Notes: a model not told the origin generated them from the letters alone. A DNA stretch of 64,000 nt from Sphingomonas sp. EC-HK361 (GCF_902498785.1 NZ_LR701493.1:868724-932723); one strand, 5' to 3'. Positions 1 to 8,240 are shown, numbered from the stretch's first letter. A program made the numbers and translations.

Positions 1-3
1 GCA

Positions 4-1545
4 ATGATGATCCGGCCGGGTTCCGTGGTGGACGAAGAGGGGGCGGCCGCGGCTGAGCCGGTCCTCGCGCATCCGTTGCCGATCCTCCCCTATATCTTTG
101 CGCGCAAGTTCGGCGTGGTGCTCGACGGCGAGCGCGTCGCGATGCGCGACGGGGCCGATCCCAAGGTGCTGATCGAGGTGCGCCGCTTTCTCGAACGCCC
201 GTTCGACGTCACCTTCGTGGAGGCGACGGCGTTCGATCGGCTGTTGTCGGATGCCTATGCGATGGACGGCCAGGCAAACGCGCTCGCCGCAGTCGGGATG
301 GGCGACGAGCTGGACAGTCTCGCGGGCGATCTGCCGACTGCGGAGGACCTGCTCGACACCGCCGACGATGCGCCGGCGATCCGGCTCATCAACGGCGTGA
401 TCGCGGACGCGGCGCGCAACGGCGTGTCGGATATTCATATCGAGCCCTACGAAAGCGGCCTCGTCGTGCGGATGCGGATCGACGGGGTGCTGCGCGAGAC
501 GCTCCGGATGCCGCCGCATGTCGCGCCCGTGGTCGTAAGCCGTGTGAAGGTGATGGCGCGGCTCGACATCGCCGAACGCCGCGTGCCGCAGGACGGGCGG
601 ATGGGGCTGACGCTCGGTGGCAAGCTGCTCGACGTGCGCGTCTCGACGCTCCCCAGCCGCGCGGGTGAACGCGTGGTTCTGCGCATTCTTGACAAGGATA
701 ATGCGGGGATCGATCTCGACGCGCTCGGCATGGCGCCGGCGATGCACGCGCTGCTCGACGGCGCGGTGCACGAGCCCAACGGCATCGTGCTGGTGACCGG
801 CCCGACCGGCAGCGGCAAGACGACGACGCTCTACGCGGCGCTGCGCCTGCTGAACGACGGCAGCCGCAACATCCTTACGGTCGAGGACCCGGTGGAGTAT
901 GCGGTCGACGGGGTCGGGCAGACGCAGGTCAACGCCAAGGTCGGGCTGACCTTCGCGGCGGGGCTGCGCGCGATCCTGCGGCAGGACCCCGACGTGGTGA
1001 TGGTCGGCGAAATCCGCGACCGCGAAACCGCCGAGATTGCGGTGCAGGCATCGCTCACCGGGCATCTGGTGCTCTCCACCGTCCACACCAACGACGCGGT
1101 CGGCGCGATCACGCGGATGCGCGACATGAAGGTCGAGCCGTTCCTGCTCGCCTCCACCCTGCGCGCGGTGATCGCGCAGCGGCTGGTGCGGCGGCTGTGC
1201 CCGAATTGCCGCAAGCCGGTGAAGGCGGGGGAGGGCGTCGCCGCGCTCCTCGGGATTGCGGACGATGTGACGGTGTACGAGCCGGTCGGCTGCGACCAGT
1301 GCGGGCGCACGGGCTTCAAGGGGCGGATCGGCGTGTTCGAGGCGGTACGCGTCGATGAGACGATCCGCCGGCTCATCAACGAGGGCGGCGACGAAAGCGC
1401 GATCGCGGCGCATGCGTTTGCGCGCGGCGATACACTGGCGGATGCGGCGAGGCGGCTGGTGGAGAGCGGGCAGACGACGGCCGAGGAAGCGGTGCGTGTT
1501 TCGCGGCGCGATGCGATGGATGTGGCGGAGGTTGTGGATGCTTAG
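4..1545 (+). CDS. gspE: Type II secretion ATPase GspE
   Basis: Cytoplasmic hexameric ATPase that powers assembly of the type II secretion pseudopilus at the inner membrane. The translation has a Walker A motif GPTGSGKTTT near residue 266, a Walker B/Asp-box region with VMVGEIRDRETAE near 335-345, a conserved VHTND stretch, and the C-terminal tetracysteine zinc module (CPNC...CDQC, about residues 400-440) typical of GspE and separating it from twitching PilT. Length (513 aa) fits the family. The frame is open to the left edge, so a start before base 4 cannot be excluded; ATG at 4 or 7 is plausible. It is the first gene here of a gspE-N operon; gspC and gspD are not in the window. Confidence 0.95.
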   Translation: MMIRPGSVVDEEGAAAAEPVLAHPLPILPYIFARKFGVVLDGERVAMRDGADPKVLIEVRRFLERPFDVTFVEATAFDRLLSDAYAMDGQANALAAVGMGDELDSLAGDLPTAEDLLDTADDAPAIRLINGVIADAARNGVSDIHIEPYESGLVVRMRIDGVLRETLRMPPHVAPVVVSRVKVMARLDIAERRVPQDGRMGLTLGGKLLDVRVSTLPSRAGERVVLRILDKDNAGIDLDALGMAPAMHALLDGAVHEPNGIVLVTGPTGSGKTTTLYAALRLLNDGSRNILTVEDPVEYAVDGVGQTQVNAKVGLTFAAGLRAILRQDPDVVMVGEIRDRETAEIAVQASLTGHLVLSTVHTNDAVGAITRMRDMKVEPFLLASTLRAVIAQRLVRRLCPNCRKPVKAGEGVAALLGIADDVTVYEPVGCDQCGRTGFKGRIGVFEAVRVDETIRRLINEGGDESAIAAHAFARGDTLADAARRLVESGQTTAEEAVRVSRRDAMDVAEVVDA

Positions 1546-1555
1546 GCGCGACCTG

Positions 1556-1660
1556 CTCCCCTCCCTGAAAGGGAGGGGTTGGGGGTGGGTTGGTCCGCGA
1601 GGGAGCGTCGCGTCTGGCCCCCGGCGAGCCCACCCCCACCCCCTCCCTTTCAGGGAGGGG
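1556..1660. repeat. Large imperfect inverted repeat between gspE and gspF
   Basis: Two arms of about 33 bases (1560-1592 and 1628-1660) are near-perfect reverse complements, each built from CCCTCCCTGAAAGGGAGGGG plus a run of G or C. They flank about 35 unrelated bases. A second copy lies between gspI and gspJ (4213-4316). The right end supplies the GGGAGGGGAGA Shine-Dalgarno-like sequence just before the TTG start of gspF. It resembles a non-autonomous palindromic element; no transposase is present. Confidence 0.85.
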
Positions 1661-1664
1661 AGAC

Positions 1665-2888
1665 TTGCCTGACTTCGATTACCTCGCGATCGACACCCGC
1701 GGCAACGAGACGCGCGGACATGTCGCCGCCGACAGCATCGATGCGGCGCGCAGCACGCTCGATCGCAAGCGCCTTTACGTCGTGCGGATCGAACCCGGTT
1801 CGGCGCCCGCCACCAAGGGCCGGCCGCTGTTCGGGCTGCAACTCGGCCGCGCGAAGATGTCGGCCAAGCAGCTGACGCTCTTCACCCGCCAGCTCGCGAC
1901 GCTCAACCGTGTCTCGCCGCTGGAAGAATCGCTGCGCACGATCACGCGCCAGACCGAGCAGGAAAGCGTCCGCGCGATCGTATCCACGGTCCATGCCGGC
2001 GTCGTCGAAGGGCGGCGGCTGGCGGACGCGATGGCGCGCGAGCCGAAGAGCTTTCCACCGCTCTACCGCGCGATGGTCGCGGCGGGGGAGAGCTCTGGCA
2101 CGCTGCCGACGATCCTCGAGCGGCTTTCGGTGCTGCTCGAACGGCAATCGGAAATCCGCGGCAAGCTCATCACCGCGATGGCCTATCCGGCGATCCTCGC
2201 AATCGTCGCGCTAGGCGTCGTCACTGCGCTGATGATGTTCGTCGTGCCGCAGGTGGTCGAGCAGTTCGACACCGTCGGGCAGGCGCTGCCGCTGTTGACC
2301 CGGCTCGTGATCGGGCTATCGGACCTGCTGGTCCACTGGTGGTGGGCGATGCTGCTGGCCGCGGCGCTGATCGGGGTCGGGGCGTGGCAGGCGCTGAAAC
2401 AGCCAGCGATCCGGCTGTCGTTCGATAGCTGGCTGCTGCGAATTCCGCTACTCGGGCGGCTGTTGCGCGATCTGCACGCGGCGCGGATGGCGCGCACCCT
2501 CGGCACGATGGTCGCGAGCCGGTTGCCGCTGCTCGAAGGACTGACGCTGACCGCGAGCACGATCCACAACCGGCGGCTGCGGTTGGCGTCCGACGAGATC
2601 ACCGATGCGATCCGAAAAGGGGGCAGCCTGTCGGCTGCGATGCGCCGCACCGCCGTCTTTCCGCCGCTGCTGACGTATCTGGCTGCGAGCGGCGAGGCCG
2701 CGGGTAGGCTCGACGAGATGCTGGAGCGCGGGGCGGATTATCTCGAAAAGGAGTTCGATCGCTTCACCGCGACCGCGCTCTCGCTGCTGGAACCGGCGAT
2801 CATCGTCGTCATGGGCGGGATCGTCGCGACGATCGTGCTATCGATCCTGCTGCCGATCCTCCAGCTCAACACGCTTGCCGGACAATGA
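1665..2888 (+). CDS. gspF: Type II secretion inner-membrane platform protein GspF
   Basis: Polytopic inner-membrane protein that couples GspE to pseudopilin polymerisation. From the TTG at 1665 it is 407 aa, the usual GspF length, and opens with DFDYLAIDTRG, the family N-terminus. Two T2SSF domains follow, each ending in hydrophobic segments; the last membrane segment near the C-terminus reads IIVVMGGIVATIVLSILLPI. The frame extends upstream to 1590, but that part only translates the repeat. I chose TTG 1665 because GGGAGGGGAGA stands directly before it and homology begins there. The next gene starts five bases after the stop. A TTG start is uncommon and its signal is derived from a repeat. 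Confidence 0.92.
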   Translation: MPDFDYLAIDTRGNETRGHVAADSIDAARSTLDRKRLYVVRIEPGSAPATKGRPLFGLQLGRAKMSAKQLTLFTRQLATLNRVSPLEESLRTITRQTEQESVRAIVSTVHAGVVEGRRLADAMAREPKSFPPLYRAMVAAGESSGTLPTILERLSVLLERQSEIRGKLITAMAYPAILAIVALGVVTALMMFVVPQVVEQFDTVGQALPLLTRLVIGLSDLLVHWWWAMLLAAALIGVGAWQALKQPAIRLSFDSWLLRIPLLGRLLRDLHAARMARTLGTMVASRLPLLEGLTLTASTIHNRRLRLASDEITDAIRKGGSLSAAMRRTAVFPPLLTYLAASGEAAGRLDEMLERGADYLEKEFDRFTATALSLLEPAIIVVMGGIVATIVLSILLPILQLNTLAGQ

Positions 2889-2892
2889 GGTT

Positions 2893-3339
2893 ATGATGCG
2901 TACCCAAGACCAGAAGACGCGCCGGAAGACCGAAGAGGGATTTACCCTGGTCGAGCTGATGGTGGTGATCGTCATCATCGGCCTGCTCGCGACGATCGTG
3001 GCGCTCAACGTGCTGCCATCGGGCGACAAGGCGCGGGTGGAGAAGGCGAAGGCCGATATCGCGACGATCGAGCAGGGGCTGGAGATGTACCGGCTCCAGA
3101 ACTCGAACTACCCGACGACGACGCAGGGCCTCGCGGCGCTTACCAGCGTGCCGGCGGGAGCGGATGCGAGCAAATATCAGGCGGGCGGCTATCTGAAGAA
3201 GCTGCCGAACGACCCGTGGGGCCGCGCGTATCTCTATGCCTCGCCCGGCCAGCACGGCGCGGCGGATGTCTGGACCTATGGCGCCGACGGCAAGGAAGGC
3301 GGCGAGGGGATCGATGCCGATATCGGCTCCTGGCAATAG
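2893..3339 (+). CDS. gspG: Major pseudopilin GspG
   Basis: Main subunit of the type II secretion pseudopilus, processed by prepilin peptidase (not in this window). After a short basic leader the translation has the cleavage site EEG/FTLVELMVVIVIIGL, with the conserved Glu at +5, followed by a 20-residue hydrophobic helix. The C-terminal half has GGYLKKLPNDPWG and the TYGADGKEGG calcium-binding loop diagnostic for GspG. 148 aa is typical. ATG 2893 or 2896 is preferred over the upstream TTG at 2875, because GAGG (2887-2890) overlaps the gspF stop at good spacing. Two strong hairpins follow its stop codon. Confidence 0.95.
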   Translation: MMRTQDQKTRRKTEEGFTLVELMVVIVIIGLLATIVALNVLPSGDKARVEKAKADIATIEQGLEMYRLQNSNYPTTTQGLAALTSVPAGADASKYQAGGYLKKLPNDPWGRAYLYASPGQHGAADVWTYGADGKEGGEGIDADIGSWQ

Positions 3340-3820
3340 GGCTGTCTCGTCCTGGGTCCCCGCCTGCGCGGGGACACTTTCGCGCAAGCGCGAAAGTGGC
3401 TTCACGCTTGTCGAGCTGATGGTCGTCATCACGATTATCGGGCTGGCATCCGCTGCGGCGGTGCTCGCCATGCCCGATCCGCGCGGGCGGCTCGCCGATG
3501 AGGCGGCGCGCTTTGCGCTCAGGGTGAAGGCGGCGCGCGACGTGGCGGTGGTGGAGGCGCATCCGGTGAGCGTGTGGGTGACGCCGGGCGGCTACGGCTT
3601 CGATACACGGCAAAGCGGGCAATGGGTGGCGATGGCGGACAAGCCGCTGAGGGTCGAGCGCTGGAATGAGGGCACGGTGGTGACGGTGCCCGGACGCGCA
3701 CGCGTGACGTTCGATCCGACCGGCACTGCCGACCGCGGGCTGACGGTGCCGATGCTCCGCGACCGGGTGCGGACAAGCGTCTCGATCGGTGCGGACGGAG
3801 GCGTGCGTGTCGATCGATAG
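3314..3820 (+). CDS. gspH: Minor pseudopilin GspH
   Basis: Minor pseudopilin of the secretion pseudopilus. The cleavage motif ESG/FTLVELMVVITIIGL is clear, and the downstream domain (about 115 aa, with RFALRVKAARDVAVVEA and a beta-rich C-terminus) fits GspH. The start is unusual. The only ATG/GTG/TTG I find in frame after the gspG coding core is ATG 3314, inside the last 26 bases of gspG, giving a 28-residue leader. That leader is partly encoded by the hairpin repeat at 3351-3399. A shorter, non-standard initiation cannot be excluded. The 3' end overlaps gspI. Confidence 0.85.
   Translation: MPISAPGNRAVSSWVPACAGTLSRKRESGFTLVELMVVITIIGLASAAAVLAMPDPRGRLADEAARFALRVKAARDVAVVEAHPVSVWVTPGGYGFDTRQSGQWVAMADKPLRVERWNEGTVVTVPGRARVTFDPTGTADRGLTVPMLRDRVRTSVSIGADGGVRVDR
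3351..3399. repeat. Tandem hairpins at the gspG/gspH junction (WVPA.AGT-type repeat)
   Basis: GTCCCCGCCTGCGCGGGGAC (3356-3375) is a hairpin, followed at once by a perfect 10-bp stem ACTTTCGCGC/GCGCGAAAGT (3376-3397). The first hairpin belongs to the family also seen at 18825-18875 and 62885-62937. It lies 12 bases after the gspG stop and is read through in the gspH frame as VPACAGT, so it forms part of the GspH leader peptide. Confidence 0.8.
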
Positions 3821-4187
3821 GCGTCCGGATGCGGGCTTTACGCTGATCGAGATCATGGTTGCGCTGGCTGTGTTCAGCCTTGCGGCGATGGCGCTGATCC
3901 GGCTTGAAGGCGCGGCGATACGCTCTGCGGGGACGGTCGATGAAACGGTGATGGCGCAGATCGTCGCGCGCAACGTCGCGATCGACGCGGTAGCCGATGC
4001 GCGCGCGCCCACGCTCGGCGCGTCGAGCGGGGTCGAGGCGAACGGCAAGCGCCAGTGGCGCTGGACGCGCAATGTCGCGGCTACGGGGGATCAGCGGATC
4101 GTGCGGATCGACGTGACGGTGCGCGACCAGTCGGGGCGGCAGGCGGCGCAACTGACGATGGTCCGTCCGCCGGATGTGGCGTCGTGA
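3807..4187 (+). CDS. gspI: Minor pseudopilin GspI
   Basis: Minor pseudopilin that forms the tip complex with GspJ and GspK. The translation has DAG/FTLIEIMVALAVFSLAAMAL, the prepilin cleavage and helix signature, then a compact domain with VMAQIVARNVAID, matching the GspI pattern MAxxVAxN. I chose GTG 3807 (126 aa) rather than GTG 3789 because GGAGG at 3797-3801 stands five bases before it. It overlaps the end of gspH by 14 bases, consistent with translational coupling. Confidence 0.9.
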   Translation: MSIDRRPDAGFTLIEIMVALAVFSLAAMALIRLEGAAIRSAGTVDETVMAQIVARNVAIDAVADARAPTLGASSGVEANGKRQWRWTRNVAATGDQRIVRIDVTVRDQSGRQAAQLTMVRPPDVAS

Positions 4188-4212
4188 TGAAGGCTGGGAT
4201 TTTCTCAATCGG

Positions 4213-4316
4213 CCTCCCCTCCCTGAAGGGGAGAGGCTGGGGGTGGGTTGGCCGCCCCAGCCGGTGCGCTCGCGGTAACCCACCCACCCCCGACCCCTCG
4301 CTTCCAGGGAGGGGAG
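4213..4316. repeat. Second large inverted repeat, between gspI and gspJ
   Basis: Left arm CTCCCCTCCCTGAAGGGGAG with a G-rich tail (4214-4251) pairs with a right arm ending CTTCCAGGGAGGGGAG (4276-4316). It is the same family as 1556-1660 but diverged. The right arm supplies GGGAGGGGAGGA immediately before the GTG start of gspJ, the same arrangement as at gspF. Confidence 0.85.
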
Positions 4317-4318
4317 GA

Positions 4319-4945
4319 GTGCTCTCCAACGGCTTCACCCTCGTCGAGGTCATGGTCTCGCTTCTCATCTTCGGGATGCTGGCGGCGGCCGGTGTTGCGC
4401 TGCTGTCGTTCAGCGTCCGCGCGCAAGGCGTGACGGCCGCCAAGATCGACGAGACGACTGCGATCGTCCGGCTCTCGTCCGCCATGATGGCCGATTTTGC
4501 GCAGGCGGTGGATCGCCGTTCGCGCGATCGCGGCGGGGCATCGGGGCCAGCCTTTGTGGGGGCAGAAACGGGCGAGGGCGCGGCAGTCCGGATGGTGCGC
4601 GATGGCTGGACGAATATCGACGCGGCACCGCGGTCCAGCCTGCAGACGGTTGCTTACCGGCTGAACGGAACCGTCCTCGAGCGCGTCGCATGGCCGTTCG
4701 TCGATGGCGCCGAGCCGCTGCCGGCAACCGCGATGCTGGACGATGTGACGCAGATGGCGCTGCGCTACCGCTATGCCGGTGCGTGGAGCGACCGGTGGGA
4801 CGGCGCCACCGGCCCTGCCCTGCCCGACGCTGCGGAACTGGTCGTCGTGCGCAGGGACGGCCAGCGTTACCGCATGGTCTTCGTGGTCGGCACGCATCGT
4901 CGGCCGCGACCGGGGGAGGCGCCCGCCAATGCACCCCCGGCGTGA
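4319..4945 (+). CDS. gspJ: Minor pseudopilin GspJ
   Basis: Minor pseudopilin of the tip complex. The cleavage motif SNG/FTLVEVMVSLLIFGMLAAAG is followed by a beta-rich domain with RLSSAMMADFAQAVDRR and a C-terminal VVRRDGQRYRMVFVVG, as in GspJ. GTG 4319 gives 208 aa with a six-residue leader and a Shine-Dalgarno made by the repeat. The same frame is open back to an ATG at 4187 that overlaps the gspI stop as TGATG. Starting there, the whole repeat would be translated as a leader of about 50 residues. The element may therefore have inserted in frame after the ancestral start. Confidence 0.88.
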   Translation: MLSNGFTLVEVMVSLLIFGMLAAAGVALLSFSVRAQGVTAAKIDETTAIVRLSSAMMADFAQAVDRRSRDRGGASGPAFVGAETGEGAAVRMVRDGWTNIDAAPRSSLQTVAYRLNGTVLERVAWPFVDGAEPLPATAMLDDVTQMALRYRYAGAWSDRWDGATGPALPDAAELVVVRRDGQRYRMVFVVGTHRRPRPGEAPANAPPA

Positions 4946-5915
4946 GCATCCACAAAGCGAGCGCGGCGCGGCGCTGCTGACGGTGCTGCTGCTCGTCGCG
5001 ATCATCTCGGTCGTTGCGGCGACGACTCTGGAGAAATTGCGGGTATCGACCCGCCTCGCGACCAATGCCGGGGCGATCAGCCAGGGTCGGTCGCTCGCGA
5101 TGGCAGCGGAGACGCTCGCGGTGACCAAGGTGACCGACCTCCTGGGACGCGATCCCAGTCGGGTGACGCTGGCGGGCGGCTGGAGCGACCGCCCCTATGT
5201 ACTGCCGCTGCCGGGGGGCACCGCCACCGCGCGGGTGCATGACGGCGGCAATTGCTTCAACCTCAACAGCCTCGTGACGAAGCAGAACGACCTCTATGTC
5301 GCCAATCCGGCGATGGTGACGCAATTCGCGCGGCTGCTGCGGCTGGTCGGGGTCAACGCCAACGGGCAGGCGATCGCGGCGGCGACGGCGGACTGGATCG
5401 ACAGCGACGACAGCGTCTTGCCGGGCGGCGCGGAGGACGGCGCCTATGCGGGGCTCGACCCGGGGTATCGCACGGCGGGCACGTTGATGGCGGATGCCAC
5501 CGAACTGCGCGCGGTCGCGGGCGTCTCGCCCGAAGTCTATGCCGCGGTCCGTCCGTGGATCTGCGCGCTGCCGCAAGCAAGGCCTTCGACCCTGAACGTC
5601 AACACGATGACGCCCGAACAGGCGCCGCTTTTCGCGATGCTGTTCCCCGACACGATGGGGGTGGAGGGCGCGCGGGCGATCCTCCTGCGCCGGCCGCCGC
5701 AAGGGTGGGACAGTGCCGCCAATTTCTGGACGGCACCGGCTTTGGCGGGCAAGTCGCCGGGCGACGCACAGGCGCAGGCCGATGTGACCTCGCGCTGGTT
5801 CGCGCTGCGTATCGATGTGCGGTTCGGCGGCAGCGATCTTGAAGAACATGGGCTGATCGATGCGACGGCTCTTCCCGCGCAGCTGGTTCGGCGGCAATGG
5901 GGCGAAGACTTATGA
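4929..5915 (+). CDS. gspK: Minor pseudopilin GspK
   Basis: Tip pseudopilin. The N-terminus SERG/AALLTVLLLVAIISVVAATT has a prepilin cleavage site but no Glu at position +5, as is usual for GspK. The 328-aa length is much longer than the other minor pseudopilins, also as expected. Family features include the ATADWIDSDDSVLPGGAED segment (metal-binding alpha domain) and STLNVNTM. ATG 4929 has GGGGGAGG upstream and overlaps the end of gspJ by 17 bases; the longer upstream frame is a shadow of gspJ. Confidence 0.93.
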   Translation: MHPRREHPQSERGAALLTVLLLVAIISVVAATTLEKLRVSTRLATNAGAISQGRSLAMAAETLAVTKVTDLLGRDPSRVTLAGGWSDRPYVLPLPGGTATARVHDGGNCFNLNSLVTKQNDLYVANPAMVTQFARLLRLVGVNANGQAIAAATADWIDSDDSVLPGGAEDGAYAGLDPGYRTAGTLMADATELRAVAGVSPEVYAAVRPWICALPQARPSTLNVNTMTPEQAPLFAMLFPDTMGVEGARAILLRRPPQGWDSAANFWTAPALAGKSPGDAQAQADVTSRWFALRIDVRFGGSDLEEHGLIDATALPAQLVRRQWGEDL

Positions 5916-7000
5916 GCGACCGCCTCGTCCTTTTTCTGCCGCCCCCCGATTCGCCCTGGCGCTGGCTGCGCGTGGCGGACGGTGCGGTCGTCGCGCGCGG
6001 GGAAGCGATGCCGGAGGGTGACTTCGGCGATGTCGAAATCGTGGCCGTTGCCCCGGCGGACGCGGTGACGCTGCACTGGGCGACCCTGCCTGACCGATCG
6101 ACCGCGCAAGCCGTGGCCGCTGCACGCATCCTCGCGGGCGACGCGAGTGCCGCGCCGATCGATTCGCTGCATGTCGCGGTCGGTCGCGAAGCCAGCGAAG
6201 ACCGCCCGATCGGCGTGGTCGCGACCACGCGGATGCGCGAGTGGCTGGAGGCGATGGCGCGCATGGCGCTCGACCCGGCGGCGATCATCCCCGCGCCGAT
6301 GCTGCTGCCGCGCCCGGAGGAAGGGTATGTCCGCGCCGATATCGGCGGGCAGGCGGTGGTCCGCGGTGCGACCGCCGGTTTTGCGGACGAGGACCGGGTC
6401 ACCGCACTGGTGACTGGCGATCATGCCCCTGCGACACTCGACCGCGACACGGTCGAGGCGGCGATCGTCGCGGCGAGCGAATTGCCGGCGCTGGATCTGC
6501 GTCAGGGGCCGTTCGCGCGGCGTCGCCGGATCGGCATCGACTGGAAGCTGGTCCGGCGGCTCGCGGTGCTGGCCGGCGCCGCACTGCTGGTGACGCTCGC
6601 GATCGATCTGGTGCGAATCGCCAAATACAGTTTCGGTGCGGATGCGGTGGAGGCCGAGGCCGATTCGCTGGCGCGCCAGGGCCTGCCGCGCGGTGCCGTA
6701 GTGAACGATGCGAATCGCGAACTCGACACGCGCCTGTCGGCGCTGCGCGGGCCGGGCGCCGGGTTCGGCACGACCGCGGCGGTCGTCTTCTCTGCGGTGC
6801 AGGCCGTGGCGGGGGCGGAGGTGACGGCGCTCAATTTCGACACGAACGGCGATCTGCGCGTGACCTTGTCCGCGCCCGGACAGGCGGAGGCGAACGCGGT
6901 GGTCCAGCGGATCGAACAGGCCGGCTTTACCGTGCGGCCGAGTCCCTTCACCTCGGCGGGCGGACGGATCACGGGAGAGCTGACGGTGGCGCTGCCGTGA
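5912..7000 (+). CDS. gspL: Type II secretion assembly protein GspL
   Basis: Inner-membrane protein with an actin-like cytoplasmic domain that recruits GspE, one membrane helix and a periplasmic ferredoxin-like domain. The N-terminus MSDRLVLFLPPPDSPWRWLRVADG fits the family. A basic stretch (RRRRIGIDWKLVRR) leads into the membrane helix LAVLAGAALLVTLAIDLV near residue 215-235, followed by the periplasmic domain ending in ITGELTVALP. The ATG at 5912 overlaps the gspK stop as ATGA, indicating coupling. 362 aa is normal for alphaproteobacterial GspL. Confidence 0.88.
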   Translation: MSDRLVLFLPPPDSPWRWLRVADGAVVARGEAMPEGDFGDVEIVAVAPADAVTLHWATLPDRSTAQAVAAARILAGDASAAPIDSLHVAVGREASEDRPIGVVATTRMREWLEAMARMALDPAAIIPAPMLLPRPEEGYVRADIGGQAVVRGATAGFADEDRVTALVTGDHAPATLDRDTVEAAIVAASELPALDLRQGPFARRRRIGIDWKLVRRLAVLAGAALLVTLAIDLVRIAKYSFGADAVEAEADSLARQGLPRGAVVNDANRELDTRLSALRGPGAGFGTTAAVVFSAVQAVAGAEVTALNFDTNGDLRVTLSAPGQAEANAVVQRIEQAGFTVRPSPFTSAGGRITGELTVALP

Positions 7001-7470
7001 CGGGTCTTGGCACCTGGTTCAATGCGCGTTCGCTGCGCGAGCGGCGAATGATTCTGGCGATGCTCGCGCTCCTTGCGGTCGTCATCCTATGGGCTGGGAT
7101 CATCCGCCCGGTCAGCGACGGGCTGGCCTCGTCGCGCGAGCGCTACGACGACGCCGTGCTGCGGCTGGCCTCGACGCGCGCGCGGGTCGATGCGGTGAAG
7201 CGGGCGCAGAAGCTGGGCGCCGTGCCGCTGTCGGGATCGCTCGCCGAAACGGTCAGGATGCGCGCGGACGAAGCAGGCTTTGCGCTCGCGAGCCTCGATG
7301 CCGATTCGCCGGGCAGCGTCCGGCTGACGATCGCGACCGCGCGGCCGGCGGCGTTCTTCGCCTGGGTCGCCTCGCTCGAAGCGCAGGGAATCCTCGTCGA
7401 TGATCTCGCGGTGACACCGAACACCGATCAGACGGTGGGCGTCCGCATGACGTTGAAGGCGCGCGCATGA
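6997..7470 (+). CDS. gspM: Type II secretion protein GspM
   Basis: Small bitopic inner-membrane partner of GspL. From GTG 6997, overlapping the gspL stop as GTGA, it is 157 aa. A short cytoplasmic tail (WFNARSLRERR) precedes a membrane helix (MILAMLALLAVVILWAGII) and a periplasmic ferredoxin-like domain with AAFFAWVASLEAQGILVDDL, the typical GspM ending. The open frame continues far upstream as a shadow of gspL, so the start rests on the overlap and the position of the helix. Confidence 0.88.
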   Translation: MTGLGTWFNARSLRERRMILAMLALLAVVILWAGIIRPVSDGLASSRERYDDAVLRLASTRARVDAVKRAQKLGAVPLSGSLAETVRMRADEAGFALASLDADSPGSVRLTIATARPAAFFAWVASLEAQGILVDDLAVTPNTDQTVGVRMTLKARA

Positions 7471-8192
7471 GCCGCATTCGTCTCGCGAGCGGGCCGGGTG
7501 CGATCTTCGCCGCGCTGCTGGTGCTTTTCCTCCTCGTCTTCCTGCCGATGCGCCTCGCGCTTGGCTGGGTCGGGCTCGATACTGCCGGATTCACGGCGCG
7601 CAAGGTGAGCGGCAGCGTGTGGGATGGGCGCCTGACCGAGGCGCGGTTCGGCGACGTCGCGCTGGGCGATCTGCGCGCTGGCCTGTCGCCGCTGCAGCTT
7701 CTCGTCGGCCGCGCGCGGATCGATCTGGCGGGGCAGGCGGGCGGTCAGGAAAGGGCGCTGACGGGCGCGATCGGGCTTACGCGGCACAGCCTTGGCCTCG
7801 ACGATGTGACTGGCGCCTTGCCGGTCGGCCGCGTCTTCGCGCCGGTGCCGGTGACGTTGCTCGATCTCGACGACGTCACGGTGCGCTTCGTCGACGGCAA
7901 TTGCGACCATGCGGAGGGCCGGGTGCGCGCCGTGCTCGCGGGCGATTTCGCGGGCGTCGCGGTGCCGGGGTCACTCGCCGGGACCGCGCGCTGCGATGGC
8001 GGCGCGCTGTATCTCCCGCTCGGCAGCCAAGGCGGGGGCGAGGGGGTCGCGCTGCGCATGTGGCAGGATGGCCGTTACCGTGCCGAACTGACGCTTGCCC
8101 CCAGTGATCCTGCCGCCGCGGCAAAGCTGGCGATGGCCGGGTTCGGGCAGACGGCCTCTGGCTATCAGCTTTCGATCGAGGGACGCTTCTGA
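7467..8192 (+). CDS. gspN: Type II secretion protein GspN
   Basis: Accessory secretion protein found in some operons. It begins with a membrane anchor (ALLVLFLLVFLPMRLALGWVGL), followed by TARKVSGSVWDGRLTEARFGDVALGDLRAGLSPLQLL, the GspN/AsmA-like pattern. The remainder is beta-rich periplasmic sequence. ATG 7467 overlaps the gspM stop by four bases. It is the last gene of the operon; tRNA-His follows 48 bases later. Confidence 0.85.
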   Translation: MSRIRLASGPGAIFAALLVLFLLVFLPMRLALGWVGLDTAGFTARKVSGSVWDGRLTEARFGDVALGDLRAGLSPLQLLVGRARIDLAGQAGGQERALTGAIGLTRHSLGLDDVTGALPVGRVFAPVPVTLLDLDDVTVRFVDGNCDHAEGRVRAVLAGDFAGVAVPGSLAGTARCDGGALYLPLGSQGGGEGVALRMWQDGRYRAELTLAPSDPAAAAKLAMAGFGQTASGYQLSIEGRF

Positions 8193-8197
8193 TAGGG

Positions 8198-8226
8198 TTG
8201 ACCACCGGCCCCGCTGCCCGCTAGGG
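8198..8226 (+). promoter_or_regulatory. Probable promoter of tRNA-His
   Basis: TTGACC (8198-8203), 17 bases, then CTAGGG (8221-8226), ending 14 bases before the tRNA. The same -35/-10 form recurs before kup, pepA, ndk, def and others in this window. Because the tRNA 5' end is known, this copy calibrates the motif. Confidence 0.6.
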
Positions 8227-8240
8227 CCGCGCCTTCTGTG

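Noticed and set aside
1556-4316. Repeats considered as CRISPR or as insertion-sequence ends
   Set aside because: No regular spacers, no transposase and no target duplications seen; they are palindromic intergenic elements.
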